The notes under the pieces were generated by a model, which saw only the letters and a program-made list of their open reading frames with translations, did not search any database and was not told where the DNA came from. From positions 112,111-176,110 of the forward strand of contig NZ_PPXQ01000013.1 in NCBI RefSeq assembly GCF_004798585.1: 64,000 nucleotides of DNA, written 5' to 3'. Both the position numbers and the translations under genes were made by a program. Origin of the DNA: Massilia sp. Mn16-1_5 (lineage in GTDB: Bacteria; Pseudomonadota; Gammaproteobacteria; Burkholderiales; Burkholderiaceae_D). Of the stretch, positions 53,539-62,914 are shown piece after piece (position 1 is the stretch's first letter; each line of letters begins with the position of its first letter).

Positions 53539-54519
53539 TCAGGAAGCGTTCGGCAAAGGCACGGTACTCAGCACGCCGTGGCGGTCGAGCGTATAACGCT
53601 GCAGGTCGCTCGCCATGAACAAGTTGCCCCGGTAGGCCGCATGCGCCTCGGCCTCGAGGTCGGCCATCGACGGGCTGCCGTTGCCGGCCGGCTGGTAGCG
53701 CGGACTGAAGTGAGTCAGCACCAGGTTCGGGATGCCGGCTGCTTGCGCGAACGTGGCCGTCGCATGTGCCGAGCTGTGCTGCGGCCCCGGACCGACTTTT
53801 TGCAGCACATCTTCGGTATAGGTCGCTTCATGGACCAGCACATGGGCGTCGCGCGCCTGGTCCGCCAGCAGCGACGGGGTATCGTTGTCGCCGGCCACGA
53901 TCAGCTTGCGCGGACGCCGGCCCGGCAGCAGATAGTCGGCACTGCGCGCGACGCGGCAGTCGGGCAGTTCGATATCTTCGCCGCGCTGCAACTGGCCCCA
54001 GCCGGGTCCGGACGCGATACCGTCGCGTTCGAGTTTTTCGATGTCGAGACGCCGTTCGATGCTCTTTTCCAGAAAGGTAAACGCGAAGGAGGGCACGCGG
54101 TGCGAGAGTTCGGCCGCCTCGACCCGGAAGTCCGGCAGGCTCGAGATGCCCCAGCCCGCCTCGACGTGGGCGAAGTCGACCTGGTAAGGCAGGCGCAATT
54201 CCGTGCTCTCCATCACTCCGCGCACGAAGCGCTCCACGGCGGGCGGACCCGCGATCAACAGCGGCTCGCTGCGGTTGAGCAAGCCGGCGCTGGCGAGCAG
54301 GCCCGGCAGGCCATAGCAATGGTCGCCGTGGATGTGGGTGATAAAAATCGCCCGCAGGCTCATCGGCGAATAATTGGTGCGCAGGATGCGGTGCTGCGTG
54401 CCTTCGCCGCAGTCGACCAGGTACCAGTGCTTTGACCCGGGTGCGTGCAGCGCCAGGCCCGAGACGTTGCGCGCGCGGCTGGGCGTGCCGGACGAAGTGC
54501 CCAGGAATTGCAGTTCCAT
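53539..54519 (-). CDS. rnz: Ribonuclease Z (MBL-fold tRNA 3' processing)
   Basis: A 326-residue zinc hydrolase. It starts MELQFLGTSSGTPSRARNVS, with the metal-binding motif FITHIHGDHCYGLPGLLAS, further ligands in VAGDNDTPSL and VHEATY, and a terminal HFSPRY. These define the tRNase Z short form, which trims the 3' end of tRNA precursors lacking CCA. Because the tRNA in this window encodes its CCA, the in vivo substrate may be wider. Monocistronic; its 5' side faces a palindrome-rich, AT-rich region. Confidence 0.92.
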   Translation of the reverse strand: MELQFLGTSSGTPSRARNVSGLALHAPGSKHWYLVDCGEGTQHRILRTNYSPMSLRAIFITHIHGDHCYGLPGLLASAGLLNRSEPLLIAGPPAVERFVRGVMESTELRLPYQVDFAHVEAGWGISSLPDFRVEAAELSHRVPSFAFTFLEKSIERRLDIEKLERDGIASGPGWGQLQRGEDIELPDCRVARSADYLLPGRRPRKLIVAGDNDTPSLLADQARDAHVLVHEATYTEDVLQKVGPGPQHSSAHATATFAQAAGIPNLVLTHFSPRYQPAGNGSPSMADLEAEAHAAYRGNLFMASDLQRYTLDRHGVLSTVPLPNAS

Positions 54520-54621
54520 GTGGTTTCCTTGTAGGTAGCCTGATTATGCGGGAACCGGGCGAACGCGGCGGACAATTGCCGAGTGTATAAAATGAAAGAA
54601 TATTTCACCAACAATGCAATT

Positions 54622-54712
54622 ATGAAATAAAATTTCATATCCCAGTAGGATAATGCCTACAAACAACATATGTTGTTTATTTCTTGAGGTGCATACAGCA
54701 CCTCTGTAGAAT
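54622..54712 (+). promoter_or_regulatory. Palindrome-rich promoter region of the Cache-PAS-GGDEF gene
   Basis: Three inverted repeats stand in a row. ATGAAAT/ATTTCAT spans 54622-54638. A perfect 18-bp palindrome, AAACAACATATGTTGTTT, spans 54661-54678. GAGGTGC-ATACA-GCACCTC spans 54686-54704. TTGAGG (54684-54689) and TAGAAT (54707-54712) are 17 bp apart, so the third repeat fills the promoter spacer and the second abuts the -35. This looks like regulated transcription by one or two dimeric DNA-binding proteins. Confidence 0.6.
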
Positions 54713-54772
54713 TTCTTGTATTAACTCTCCGTTACTTTTGAACCCGCACAGCAAGCCGGGTTTTTCCGGCCA

Positions 54773-56719
54773 ATGCCCCAGCGACCCCTCCTTTCCCTAC
54801 GCCCCCTGAGCGATGCCAGCGCCTATTTCCGGCCTGACGTCCTGCGCCGGCTGGCCGTCTTCCTGGCTGTCGTCCTGCCGCTGGTCTGGCTCTTCGTTGC
54901 GCACGAGCGCAAGCAGCTCGGCGAGCTCGCGCATGAGGAAAGCAATCGCAACGTCCGAAACCTGGCGCACGCCTTTGCCGAGGAAGTGCGCTCGAGCATC
55001 GTTACCATTGATTTGTCGCTTAGCCAGCTGCGCCTGAGCTGGCTGCGCAATCCCGAGCAGTTCGCTACCATTGTCGCCGAGCTCAACCATAACCTTCAGG
55101 GCCAGATGCGCATCGAGGTCGGGGTGACCGATGCCGACGGCCGGCTGGTGTTTTCCAGCGTTCGCGGCGCGCCAGGCCAGGTCGACCTGGCCGACCGCGA
55201 CCATGTGGGCAGCCACCTGCGCGGCGAGCGCAGCGATCGACTGTTCATCGGCAAGCCGATCACAGGCAAGGTGTCGGGACGATGGACAGTATATTTCTCG
55301 CGGCCCATTTTCGACGCCCGGGGCAAACTGGCAGGGGTGATCGTTGCCGGCATCGAACCCGCGTATTTTTCGCGCTTTTATAGCACGATCGACCTCGGCC
55401 ATTCCGCTTCGATCGCGCTGGTGCGCACCGACGGTATCGTGGTCGCCCGCACCACGCGCGATTTGACCCAGCGTGACAGCGGCAAGCTGCTGACGGGGTA
55501 TCCATATTCGCCGGATAGCGGCCCCGGCGGCAATTTCCACCGCATCAGCCGCATGGACGGCCTTGAGCGCTACTACGGCTGGCGCGCTCTCTCCGATTAT
55601 GGCTTGCTGGTGACCGTCGGCCAGTCCGTGCATGACGCCCACGCCCGCTATGCAGAACAGAGAGAGTTGCTGGTCTACACCGGTGTCGCCATCTCCCTGC
55701 TGCTGGCCCTGGCCGGCTGGGCGGCGCTGGCAGCAAGCGACCACCGGCGGCGCGCCGTCGCCTCCCTGGCCGCCGCCGAGGCGCGCTGGAAACTGGCGCT
55801 GAATGCTGCCGGGGAAGGGGTCTGGGACTATAGTTTCGCCAACCGCCTGGTCACCCTGTCGCCCAGCGCCCAGGGCATCGTCGACCTGGAGCGCAGCCTG
55901 GTGGAATTCGACCGCGCCATCTTCGCCGACATGGCGCACCCGGAAGACATCGCCACCGTACTGCAGGCGCTCGACGCTCACCTGATTGGTGCGACCCCGG
56001 ATTACACGGCCCAGTACCGCACGCGCCTGCGCAACGGCAACTGGCGCTGGATCCTGGCGCGCGGCCAGGTCGCCGAGCGCGATGCGGCCGGATCTCCTTT
56101 GCGCATCGTCGGCACCGTCGCCGATATCGATGCGCGCAAGCTGCAGGAAGAGCAGATCCGCCACCTGGCCCACCACGACGTGCTCACCGGCCTGCCCAAC
56201 CGCCTGCTGTTCGGCGACCGCCTGCACCAGGCGCTGCTCGCGGCCCAGCGCGAAAGCTGCCTGCTGGGCCTGGTCTTCTTCGACCTGGACAAGTTCAAGC
56301 CCGTCAACGACAACTACGGCCATGCCATCGGCGACCTGTTGCTGCAGCAAGTGGCGACCCGCCTGCGCGGCATCCTGCGCGCCTCCGACACGCTGGCCCG
56401 GCTCGGCGGCGACGAGTTCGTCGTATTGCTGCCGCGGGTAAGCGGTACGCCTGACGTGAGAAAGGTAGCGGAGGACATCTTGCGCGAGCTGAACCGGCCT
56501 TTCGTGACCGAGGGCTTCACCCTGCACATCTCGGGAAGCCTGGGCGTGGCCGTGTATCCGGACGACGCCATGGATGCCGACAGCCTGATGCGCTGCGCCG
56601 ATGCGGCGATGTACCAGGCCAAGCTGCAGGGGCGCGGGCGGGTGGCCGAATACGTGGCCCCGGCGCCGAAGGCGGAGCAGGATCAGCAGCCGTCGGCCGT
56701 GGAACGCGACGCCGCCTGA
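54773..56719 (+). CDS. Cache-PAS-GGDEF diguanylate cyclase
   Basis: A 648-residue membrane protein. The first membrane helix is LAVFLAVVLPLVWLFVA, the periplasmic double-Cache sensory domain spans about 50-295, and the second helix is LLVYTGVAISLLLALAGWAAL. A PAS domain (about 335-460) and GGDEF (RLGGDEFVVLLPR) follow, with RASD five residues before, so the inhibitory I-site is intact. There is no EAL domain. The ATG at 54773 lacks a strong ribosome binding site (CCGGCCA precedes), which may limit translation. Preceded by a palindrome-rich promoter. Confidence 0.9.
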   Translation: MPQRPLLSLRPLSDASAYFRPDVLRRLAVFLAVVLPLVWLFVAHERKQLGELAHEESNRNVRNLAHAFAEEVRSSIVTIDLSLSQLRLSWLRNPEQFATIVAELNHNLQGQMRIEVGVTDADGRLVFSSVRGAPGQVDLADRDHVGSHLRGERSDRLFIGKPITGKVSGRWTVYFSRPIFDARGKLAGVIVAGIEPAYFSRFYSTIDLGHSASIALVRTDGIVVARTTRDLTQRDSGKLLTGYPYSPDSGPGGNFHRISRMDGLERYYGWRALSDYGLLVTVGQSVHDAHARYAEQRELLVYTGVAISLLLALAGWAALAASDHRRRAVASLAAAEARWKLALNAAGEGVWDYSFANRLVTLSPSAQGIVDLERSLVEFDRAIFADMAHPEDIATVLQALDAHLIGATPDYTAQYRTRLRNGNWRWILARGQVAERDAAGSPLRIVGTVADIDARKLQEEQIRHLAHHDVLTGLPNRLLFGDRLHQALLAAQRESCLLGLVFFDLDKFKPVNDNYGHAIGDLLLQQVATRLRGILRASDTLARLGGDEFVVLLPRVSGTPDVRKVAEDILRELNRPFVTEGFTLHISGSLGVAVYPDDAMDADSLMRCADAAMYQAKLQGRGRVAEYVAPAPKAEQDQQPSAVERDAA

Positions 56720-56733
56720 GGCCGCCCTTTCCC

Positions 56734-58026
56734 TCAGCCCAGGCGCACGCCCTCGATCACGAAACCGCTGGCCGGCATGGCCGGCATGCGCGACAAGTCG
56801 ATCGCCAGGTCCTGCTGCGGCACCACGTAGTCCACCTCGGTCACCAGCAGGTGCAGGGCCGAGCGGGTCAGCTCGACGGTCACCATTTCGCCCGGGCAGC
56901 GATGCCCCAGGGCCAGGTCGCCGCCGCCTTGCGGGATCGACTCGAATTCGCCCCGTTCGTTGCTTTCGAAGCGATCCGGGCGGAACACCTCGCCGTCCGG
57001 CCAGTTGGAGGGATGACGGTTGGTGCCGTACAGGTCGAGCAGGACCCAGTCTCCCTTGCTGAACTCCAGCCCCTGCCATTCGAAGCGCTCGTTGGCGCGC
57101 CCGCCGACGGCCGGGAAGAAGGGGTAGTAACGGCGCACTTCCTCGACGAACATGGCCAGGGCCGCCTTGTCGCCGCTGGCCAGGCGCGTGCGCCACTCCG
57201 GATAGGCGTACAGCGCCTGCGCGCCGAACACGATGTAGCGCGCCACCGCCACCACCGGGCGCAGTACGTTGATGAGCTCGGTTGCCGCATCGTCCGTCGA
57301 CATGACTTCGCCGTCGGCATCGACGTGGAAGGCGATCACGGCCAGTGGGCTGTCCGGGTCGGCAGGGCGGCCGGCGCGTACGGCTGCGATATGGTCGTGC
57401 GCCCATTGCTGGGTGTGCCGGCGCAGCGCCAGCGCCATCCAGTTGCGCGGACCCACCGCCCCGGCGCCGTCGATCATCGACGAGAACTCGGCCGTGCGCA
57501 GCACTTCTTCCTCGGCATTGGCCAGCGGCACGCCGGCCCAGGCGCAGGCGGCGCGGCACAGGACGGCCTGCGCTTCCTGGATCAGCACCCGGCGCCCCTG
57601 GCGCGGCCAGCGTCCGAACTGGATGCGCCACTCGCGCTCGGCCAGCGCCACCAGGCGTGCGCGCGATTCCGGCGACTGCAGCGCCAGCATCATCGCCTTG
57701 CGCACCCGGTGCATCTCGCCGTCCAGGGTTTGCGCGCTGCCGGGACCTTGCAGGGCGCCCAGCGTGCTCGGAGGAATCGCGCCACGGCGGGTAAATCGGC
57801 CGGGCTGGTAGAACATGCGCGCGGCCGCCTCGCCGCGCACACAGACCACGCGGCGCAGCATCAGGCGGGTGCCGAAAATGTCGGTGCCGAGCTCGTCGCA
57901 GCGATTGCCGATGAAGCGGTAGCCTTCCTCGAGCAGCGCGATGGTGTTGTCGAAGCCGGGCGCCTGCAGGATGGCGCGGTGCACGGGAATGGCGGCGCGA
58001 TGGGGCAGATTCATGGGCGCATTCAT
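56734..58026 (-). CDS. CYP152-type cytochrome P450 (fatty-acid peroxygenase)
   Basis: A 430-residue P450. ExxR is in EEVRRYYPF and the heme-ligand Cys in LALGHRCPGEMVTVEL. The CYP152 hallmark is visible: VLRPVVAVARY in the I helix, where Arg-Pro replaces the acid-alcohol pair and anchors the fatty-acid carboxylate so that hydrogen peroxide can be used directly. The probable reaction is alpha- or beta-hydroxylation, possibly decarboxylation, of long-chain fatty acids without a reductase; none is encoded nearby. AGGAG precedes ATG 58026. It diverges from the methyltransferase gene across 228 bp. Confidence 0.9.
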   Translation of the reverse strand: MNAPMNLPHRAAIPVHRAILQAPGFDNTIALLEEGYRFIGNRCDELGTDIFGTRLMLRRVVCVRGEAAARMFYQPGRFTRRGAIPPSTLGALQGPGSAQTLDGEMHRVRKAMMLALQSPESRARLVALAEREWRIQFGRWPRQGRRVLIQEAQAVLCRAACAWAGVPLANAEEEVLRTAEFSSMIDGAGAVGPRNWMALALRRHTQQWAHDHIAAVRAGRPADPDSPLAVIAFHVDADGEVMSTDDAATELINVLRPVVAVARYIVFGAQALYAYPEWRTRLASGDKAALAMFVEEVRRYYPFFPAVGGRANERFEWQGLEFSKGDWVLLDLYGTNRHPSNWPDGEVFRPDRFESNERGEFESIPQGGGDLALGHRCPGEMVTVELTRSALHLLVTEVDYVVPQQDLAIDLSRMPAMPASGFVIEGVRLG

Positions 58027-58254
58027 GGCAAATCTCCTTTCGTATCGAGTCTGCCAGAGCATGCATGTTCCGAATGTGCGCTGGCGCCCGTATGGCAGGC
58101 TTATCGCGCTTTGTACAACACCGGCCGCCTGCGCGCATGGCGGCGCAGCGTCTTGTGCAGCGTCAGGCGCGCTGCATGGCGGCCGGGGAACCGGAGACAG
58201 GCGGCGACGTTCCAAGCAAGCGGGGAGTACAACGCAGCGCTACCAGGAGACGCC

Positions 58255-59217
58255 ATGAGCCCTTATCGCACACGCCTGCCTCAGCTCGACGGCCGCCTGT
58301 TCCTGACCGACGCCGGGCTGGAAACCATGCTCAGTTTCCAGCAGGGTTTCAGCCTGCCCGCCTTTGCCTCCTTCGTGCTGTTGCAGGACGCGCGCGGCAG
58401 GGCGGCGCTGCAGGAGTATTTCGTGTCGTTCGCGCGCCTGGCGCGTGCACACGGTACCGGACTGGTGCTCGAAACGCCTACCTGGCGCGCCAACCCCGAC
58501 TGGGGCCAGTCGCTCGGCTACAACGCGCTCGCGCTGGCCGATGCCGACCGCGAGGCGGTGGCCCTGCTGGCCGGAGTGCGCGCCGCCTGGGAAACCCCGG
58601 CCACGCCCATCGTCATCAGCGGCAACATCGGGCCGCGCGGCGACGGCTACCGGGCGGACCGCCGCATGAGCGCGGTTGCCGCGCACGATTACCACCTGGC
58701 CCAGATCGCCACTTTCGCCGGCACCGAGGCCGACATGGTGGCGGCCTTCACGATCACCTATCCGGAGGAGGCGATCGGCATCGTCGACGCGGCCGCCGCC
58801 TGCGAGATGCCGGTGGCGATTTCTTTTACGCTCGAAACCGATGGGCGCCTGCCTTCCGGCGACGCTCTGTCCGAGGCCATCCTGCGCACCGATGCCGAGA
58901 CCGGCGCCTACGCCGCCTACTACATGATCAACTGCGCGCACCCCACCCATGTCGAGCCGGCGCTGGCCGAGATTGGTCCCTGGCGCGAACGCCTGCACGG
59001 CCTGCGCGCGAACGCCTCGCGCCGCAGCCACGCCGAACTCGACGAGGCGACCGAACTCGACGATGGTGATCCGGAAGCGCTGGGCGAGGAATACCAGGTG
59101 TTGCACCAGTTGCTGCCGCGCATGAACGTGCTGGGTGGCTGCTGCGGTACGGACACGCGTCATGTGGCGGCGATTGCGCGCCACGTGACCGGAAAACCGG
59201 CGCGCGACGGCCCGTGA
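58255..59217 (+). CDS. Homocysteine S-methyltransferase family protein
   Basis: A 320-residue zinc methyltransferase: FLTDAGLETMLSFQQGFSLP at the start, then SGNIGPRGDGY, and the three zinc cysteines in MINCAHP and LGGCCGTDTRH. The family uses S-methylmethionine, betaine or similar donors to methylate homocysteine (MmuM, BhmT). The donor cannot be told from the sequence. CAGGAGA precedes ATG 58255. It ends ten bases from the convergent sensor-kinase gene. Confidence 0.88.
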   Translation: MSPYRTRLPQLDGRLFLTDAGLETMLSFQQGFSLPAFASFVLLQDARGRAALQEYFVSFARLARAHGTGLVLETPTWRANPDWGQSLGYNALALADADREAVALLAGVRAAWETPATPIVISGNIGPRGDGYRADRRMSAVAAHDYHLAQIATFAGTEADMVAAFTITYPEEAIGIVDAAAACEMPVAISFTLETDGRLPSGDALSEAILRTDAETGAYAAYYMINCAHPTHVEPALAEIGPWRERLHGLRANASRRSHAELDEATELDDGDPEALGEEYQVLHQLLPRMNVLGGCCGTDTRHVAAIARHVTGKPARDGP

Positions 59218-59227
59218 GGGCCATGCT

Positions 59228-61552
59228 TCAGTGCGCGGCCGCGTCCGCCTGTGCGTTTGCACGCGGCAGGTAGATGCTGATCGTCGTGCCCTGGCCCAGG
59301 GTGCTCGCAATGCGGATATGGCCGCCGCTCTGGCGCACGAAGCCGTGCGCCATCGAGAGGCCCAGTCCCGTTCCCTTGCCCTCGGGCTTGGTCGTGAAGA
59401 AGGGTTCGAAGGCGCGCTCCATGACCTCGGGCGGCATGCCTTCGCCGGTGTCGGCCACGGCGATGCGGATGTAGTCGCCGGGTGCGAGTTCCGGGTCGGC
59501 GCCAGCCTGCGCGCTGTCCACCGTCAGGTTGTCCAGGGCGATGGTGACCTTGCCTTTGCCAGCCATGGCGTCGCGCGCATTGATGACCAGGTTCAGGATC
59601 ACGTTCTCGAGCTGGTTCGGGTCGACCAGGGTATTCCACAGGTCGTCGGCGCCGCTCAGGGCGATCTCGACCGACTCGCCGGCGGCGCGGTGCAGCAGGC
59701 TGTCCATACGTTCGAGCAATTGGCCGACGTTGACCAGGCTCGGATGCAGCGGCTGGCGCCGCGCGAAGGCCAGCAGCTGGGACGACAGTTTCGAGCCGCG
59801 TTCGACGGCGTCGAGGATGCTGTGCAGGCGCCGCTCGACTTTGTCGTTCGCCTCGCTGTTGTTGTTCGACTTCAGGAGCAGCTGCACGTTGGCGCTGATG
59901 ATGTGCAGGATGTTGTTGAAGTCGTGGGCCACGCCGCCGGTGAGCTTGCCGACCGCCTCCAGCTTTTGCGAGCGCGCCAGCGCCGTGCGCGCCTCGTCCA
60001 GGCGCTGCTGGCGCAAGCGCTCGCGCGCCTCCGCTTCGCGCCGTGGCGCAATGTCGCGCAGGAAGGCGGACGCGCCGTGGCCAACTTCGGCGGGCAGGGC
60101 GGCGACCACGATTTCCACCGGAACCAGGTGGCCGTCGCGGTGGCGCGCCATGACCTCGGCCGGCTCGCCGTAGTGCACCGAAGCCGGGAAGCCGCGCCCC
60201 GCGGCATCCAGCACGCGTGCACTGCCGTCGAGTGCGGCGAACTGGGCGAAGCCGCGCTCGTGCGCCACGCGTTCTTCGGGCGGCACCAGCAGTTCGCCGA
60301 TCTCGCGTCCCAGGGCTTCTTCGCGAGTCCAGCCGAACTGCTGGACGGCGCGCGGATTCCAGTCGGTGACGTAGCCCGCGGCATCGATGGCGATGAAGGC
60401 GTCGTAGGTGGTTTGCAGGATCAGGTCCATGCGTACGCGCTCGGCGTCGATGCGTTCGTAGGACTGGCGCAGTTCCAGCGTCATGGCGCGCGCCAGTTGC
60501 ATGGCGCGTTTGCGCTCGCTGGCCAGCAGCCAGACGACCAGGCTCAGCAGGAAGCCGAGGCCGATGCCGGTGATGCCGATGACTTGCGGACGGCGCGTAT
60601 CGAGGCGTGCCTCGAACTGGGGAGAGGAGGCGATGTCGATCAGCCAAGGGCGGCCCGAAATCTGCGCCGGCAAAGTCTGGCGCAGCAGCGGCTGGCGCCA
60701 GGCGACGGCATCCTGCGAGCGGTACAGGAGCGAATCCGGCAGCGGGCGCCCGCCGTCATAGATCGTCACCTGCAGGTCGCCCGCATGCGTGCCGCCGAGG
60801 CCGCGCATCAGGTCGGCCATCCGGAACGGCGCATACACCCAGCCGACGATGGCGGCGCGGCGCTGTTCGACGCTGGCCGCCGGCGCGTCGCGCCGGTACA
60901 CCGGCACGTACATCAGGAAGCCGGGCTGGACGTCGCGTCCTTCCTGCACCAGCACCACCTTGCCCGAGAGGGCGGCGACGCCGCTGTCGCGTGCGGCTTC
61001 CATCGCGGCGCGGCGCACCGGCTCGCTGAACATGTCGAAGCCGAAGGCGCGCAAGTTGCGTCCCGTAAATGGCTCGATGTGGGTGATCGAGGTGGCGAAT
61101 GGGCCCGTGGGGCGCGGATGCACGGTATAGCTGCGGAAACCCTGCGCCCGCACTGCCGCCTCGTGCGCGGCCAGGCGCCCGGTCGGGATGATGCTGGCGA
61201 CGCCCAGCGCCTCGATGCCGGGGAAGTGCTCCTGCAGATTCTGGATCTGGAAATAGTCGGCGAAGTCGCGCCGGTCGACGTCGATGCTGCCGCGCATGAA
61301 ACCGCGCGTGCCGCGCAGTACTTGCTCGTACACGGCCATGCGGCGCACGGTGGTGGTGACCATGTCGCGCGCCCGGTAGTCGAACTGGGCGGCCAGGTCG
61401 GCGGATGCGTCGCGCCGCGCGCCGCTCCAGGCGCCATAGGTGAGCAGCAGGGACACGAGGAAGGCGAAGCCGGCGAGGATCAGGGGACCCCACTCCCGGC
61501 GGGCGGGTGTGCCGGAAGCGGGGATGATCTCGTCGGGTTCTGGACGCGGCAT
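59228..61552 (-). CDS. CHASE-PAS sensor histidine kinase
   Basis: A 774-residue membrane kinase. The N-terminal helix is PLILAGFAFLVSLLLTYGAW. It is followed by a periplasmic CHASE domain (about 70-310, with RGFMRGSIDVDRRDFADYF and YRRDAPA), a second helix VIGITGIGLGFLLSLVVWLL, a PAS domain (about 400-530) and HisKA with the H-box GGVAHDFNNILHIISAN. The HATPase has NLVINARDAM, VADTGEGMPP and GKGTGLGLSM. HDFNN marks the class that often carries a receiver, but none is present, and no response regulator is adjacent. ATG 61552 is the best start, though without a clear ribosome binding site. Confidence 0.87.
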   Translation of the reverse strand: MPRPEPDEIIPASGTPARREWGPLILAGFAFLVSLLLTYGAWSGARRDASADLAAQFDYRARDMVTTTVRRMAVYEQVLRGTRGFMRGSIDVDRRDFADYFQIQNLQEHFPGIEALGVASIIPTGRLAAHEAAVRAQGFRSYTVHPRPTGPFATSITHIEPFTGRNLRAFGFDMFSEPVRRAAMEAARDSGVAALSGKVVLVQEGRDVQPGFLMYVPVYRRDAPAASVEQRRAAIVGWVYAPFRMADLMRGLGGTHAGDLQVTIYDGGRPLPDSLLYRSQDAVAWRQPLLRQTLPAQISGRPWLIDIASSPQFEARLDTRRPQVIGITGIGLGFLLSLVVWLLASERKRAMQLARAMTLELRQSYERIDAERVRMDLILQTTYDAFIAIDAAGYVTDWNPRAVQQFGWTREEALGREIGELLVPPEERVAHERGFAQFAALDGSARVLDAAGRGFPASVHYGEPAEVMARHRDGHLVPVEIVVAALPAEVGHGASAFLRDIAPRREAEARERLRQQRLDEARTALARSQKLEAVGKLTGGVAHDFNNILHIISANVQLLLKSNNNSEANDKVERRLHSILDAVERGSKLSSQLLAFARRQPLHPSLVNVGQLLERMDSLLHRAAGESVEIALSGADDLWNTLVDPNQLENVILNLVINARDAMAGKGKVTIALDNLTVDSAQAGADPELAPGDYIRIAVADTGEGMPPEVMERAFEPFFTTKPEGKGTGLGLSMAHGFVRQSGGHIRIASTLGQGTTISIYLPRANAQADAAAH

Positions 61553-61761
61553 GTAATCGGGAGTCGTACGCGGCCCTGGGCGGCGGGGAATGATCGAAGG
61601 GACGTCGGCAGAGGCGTCGAGGCATCCTAGGATACGCGGCAATGTCGTGCACAGGCGCACGGGATATCCGCTTTACACGCCTCGCTGGCCAGTGCTTTTG
61701 TTTGCATAATACAATATCCGCACTGCCACAAATCGCCGCTGCGGCTTCTCTTCTGTCCCGA

Positions 61762-62217
61762 ATGTCTTCCCTGCCTCCGATCCTGCACCGCCACCGGCTG
61801 GCCTGCCTGCTGGCCGGCGCGCTCCTGCTGGCGCTGCTGCTCGGCGCGCTGGCGCCGCTGCGCACGCCCAGCCATGAACGCGCCTTCACCTTTCCGGCAG
61901 GGAAAGCGGGGCAGCGCGCACTGGCCTTGCCGCGCGAGATACGCCTGACCCTGGGCGTGCAGGACGTGCTCCTGCTGCACAACCGCGATCGCCGGCCCCA
62001 TGTGTTCGGGCCGCTGCACCTGTTGCCGGGCCAGGAATTCCGGCTGCCATTCGAAGAGGAGGGCCGGTTTGCCTACGCCTGTCCGGACGTCGCCGGCGGC
62101 ATCCTGACGGTGCACGTGGTGCGCCTGCCCGATCCCGGCTGGGACCGCTTGCGCTGGCGCCTCGATGCGCTTGTGCAAGGCTTGCGCACCCTGCCGCTGG
62201 TGGCGCCGCGGTCCTAG
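61762..62217 (+). CDS. Membrane-anchored cupredoxin-like protein
   Basis: A 151-residue protein with one N-terminal membrane helix (LACLLAGALLLALLLGAL) and a small periplasmic beta domain: PREIRLTLGVQDVLLLHNRDRRPHVFGPL, then FEEEGRFAYACPDVAGGILTVHVV. His in PHVFG and Cys in YACPD sit where plastocyanin-like folds place copper ligands, but a full ligand set is not obvious. The annotation as cupredoxin-like is structural inference. ATG 61762 is chosen because it directly precedes the membrane segment. It diverges from the kinase gene. Confidence 0.65.
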   Translation: MSSLPPILHRHRLACLLAGALLLALLLGALAPLRTPSHERAFTFPAGKAGQRALALPREIRLTLGVQDVLLLHNRDRRPHVFGPLHLLPGQEFRLPFEEEGRFAYACPDVAGGILTVHVVRLPDPGWDRLRWRLDALVQGLRTLPLVAPRS

Positions 62218-62285
62218 CCTGCGCGGCCCTGCCGGCTATCCGCAATCGTGCTGCGGTCTGCCCGGCGATTCTGTCATCATGGGGC

Positions 62286-62906
62286 ATGGCCACGATTTCC
62301 CTTCCATTGTTCCCACTGAGCACGGTGCTGTTCCCGGACGGGGTGCTGCCGCTGCAGGTGTTCGAGGCGCGCTACCTCGAGATGGTCAGTCGTTGCCTTA
62401 CCGAAGACACGCCCTTCGGCGTCGTCCTGCTGACCCAGGGGCATGAAGTACGCGCCCGCGGCGGCGCGCCCGAGCGCTTCGTCGAAGGCGGCACCCTGGC
62501 CACCGTCTGCGACACCACGGCCACGTCGCCGGGATTGCTGCAGGTGGTTTGCCGCGGCGGCGCGCGCTTCGAGGTGAAATCCTCGCAGCAGAGATTGAAC
62601 GGTTTGTGGATGGCGGAGGTCGAACTGGTCGAGGACGACCATGCGGTGCGTATTCCGGCCGAGCTGCAGGGCGCGTCCGACGCGCTCGACCGTGTGCTTG
62701 CTTCCCTGCACGATGTGCCGCAGGAACGCTGGCCGGTGCAGCCGCCATTCCGGCTCGAAGATTGCGGCTGGGTTGCGAATCGCTGGTGCGAATTGCTGCC
62801 CCTGCCAAACACCCAGAAGCACAACATGCTCATGCTCGACAATCCGGTGATCCGTCTCGAGTTGCTGCACGACGTGCTGGACGAACATGGCTTGATCACT
62901 TCCTAG
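62286..62906 (+). CDS. Lon substrate-binding (LON) domain protein, stand-alone
   Basis: A 206-residue cytoplasmic protein: ISLPLFPLSTVLFPDGVLPLQVFEARYLEM at the start is the LON N-terminal domain signature, followed by FGVVLLTQG, FVEGGTLATV and a helical C-terminal part. The AAA+ ATPase and protease parts of Lon are absent, as in the widespread stand-alone family. Role unknown; substrate binding is inferred. Eight bases separate it from the next gene on the same strand. Confidence 0.88.
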   Translation: MATISLPLFPLSTVLFPDGVLPLQVFEARYLEMVSRCLTEDTPFGVVLLTQGHEVRARGGAPERFVEGGTLATVCDTTATSPGLLQVVCRGGARFEVKSSQQRLNGLWMAEVELVEDDHAVRIPAELQGASDALDRVLASLHDVPQERWPVQPPFRLEDCGWVANRWCELLPLPNTQKHNMLMLDNPVIRLELLHDVLDEHGLITS

Positions 62907-62914
62907 CGGCCGCC

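Noticed and set aside
54797..58138. 1113-residue open frame on the minus strand across the GGDEF and P450 genes
   Set aside because: Its translation is out of frame with the P450 gene on the same strand and antisense to the GGDEF gene; no recognisable domain.
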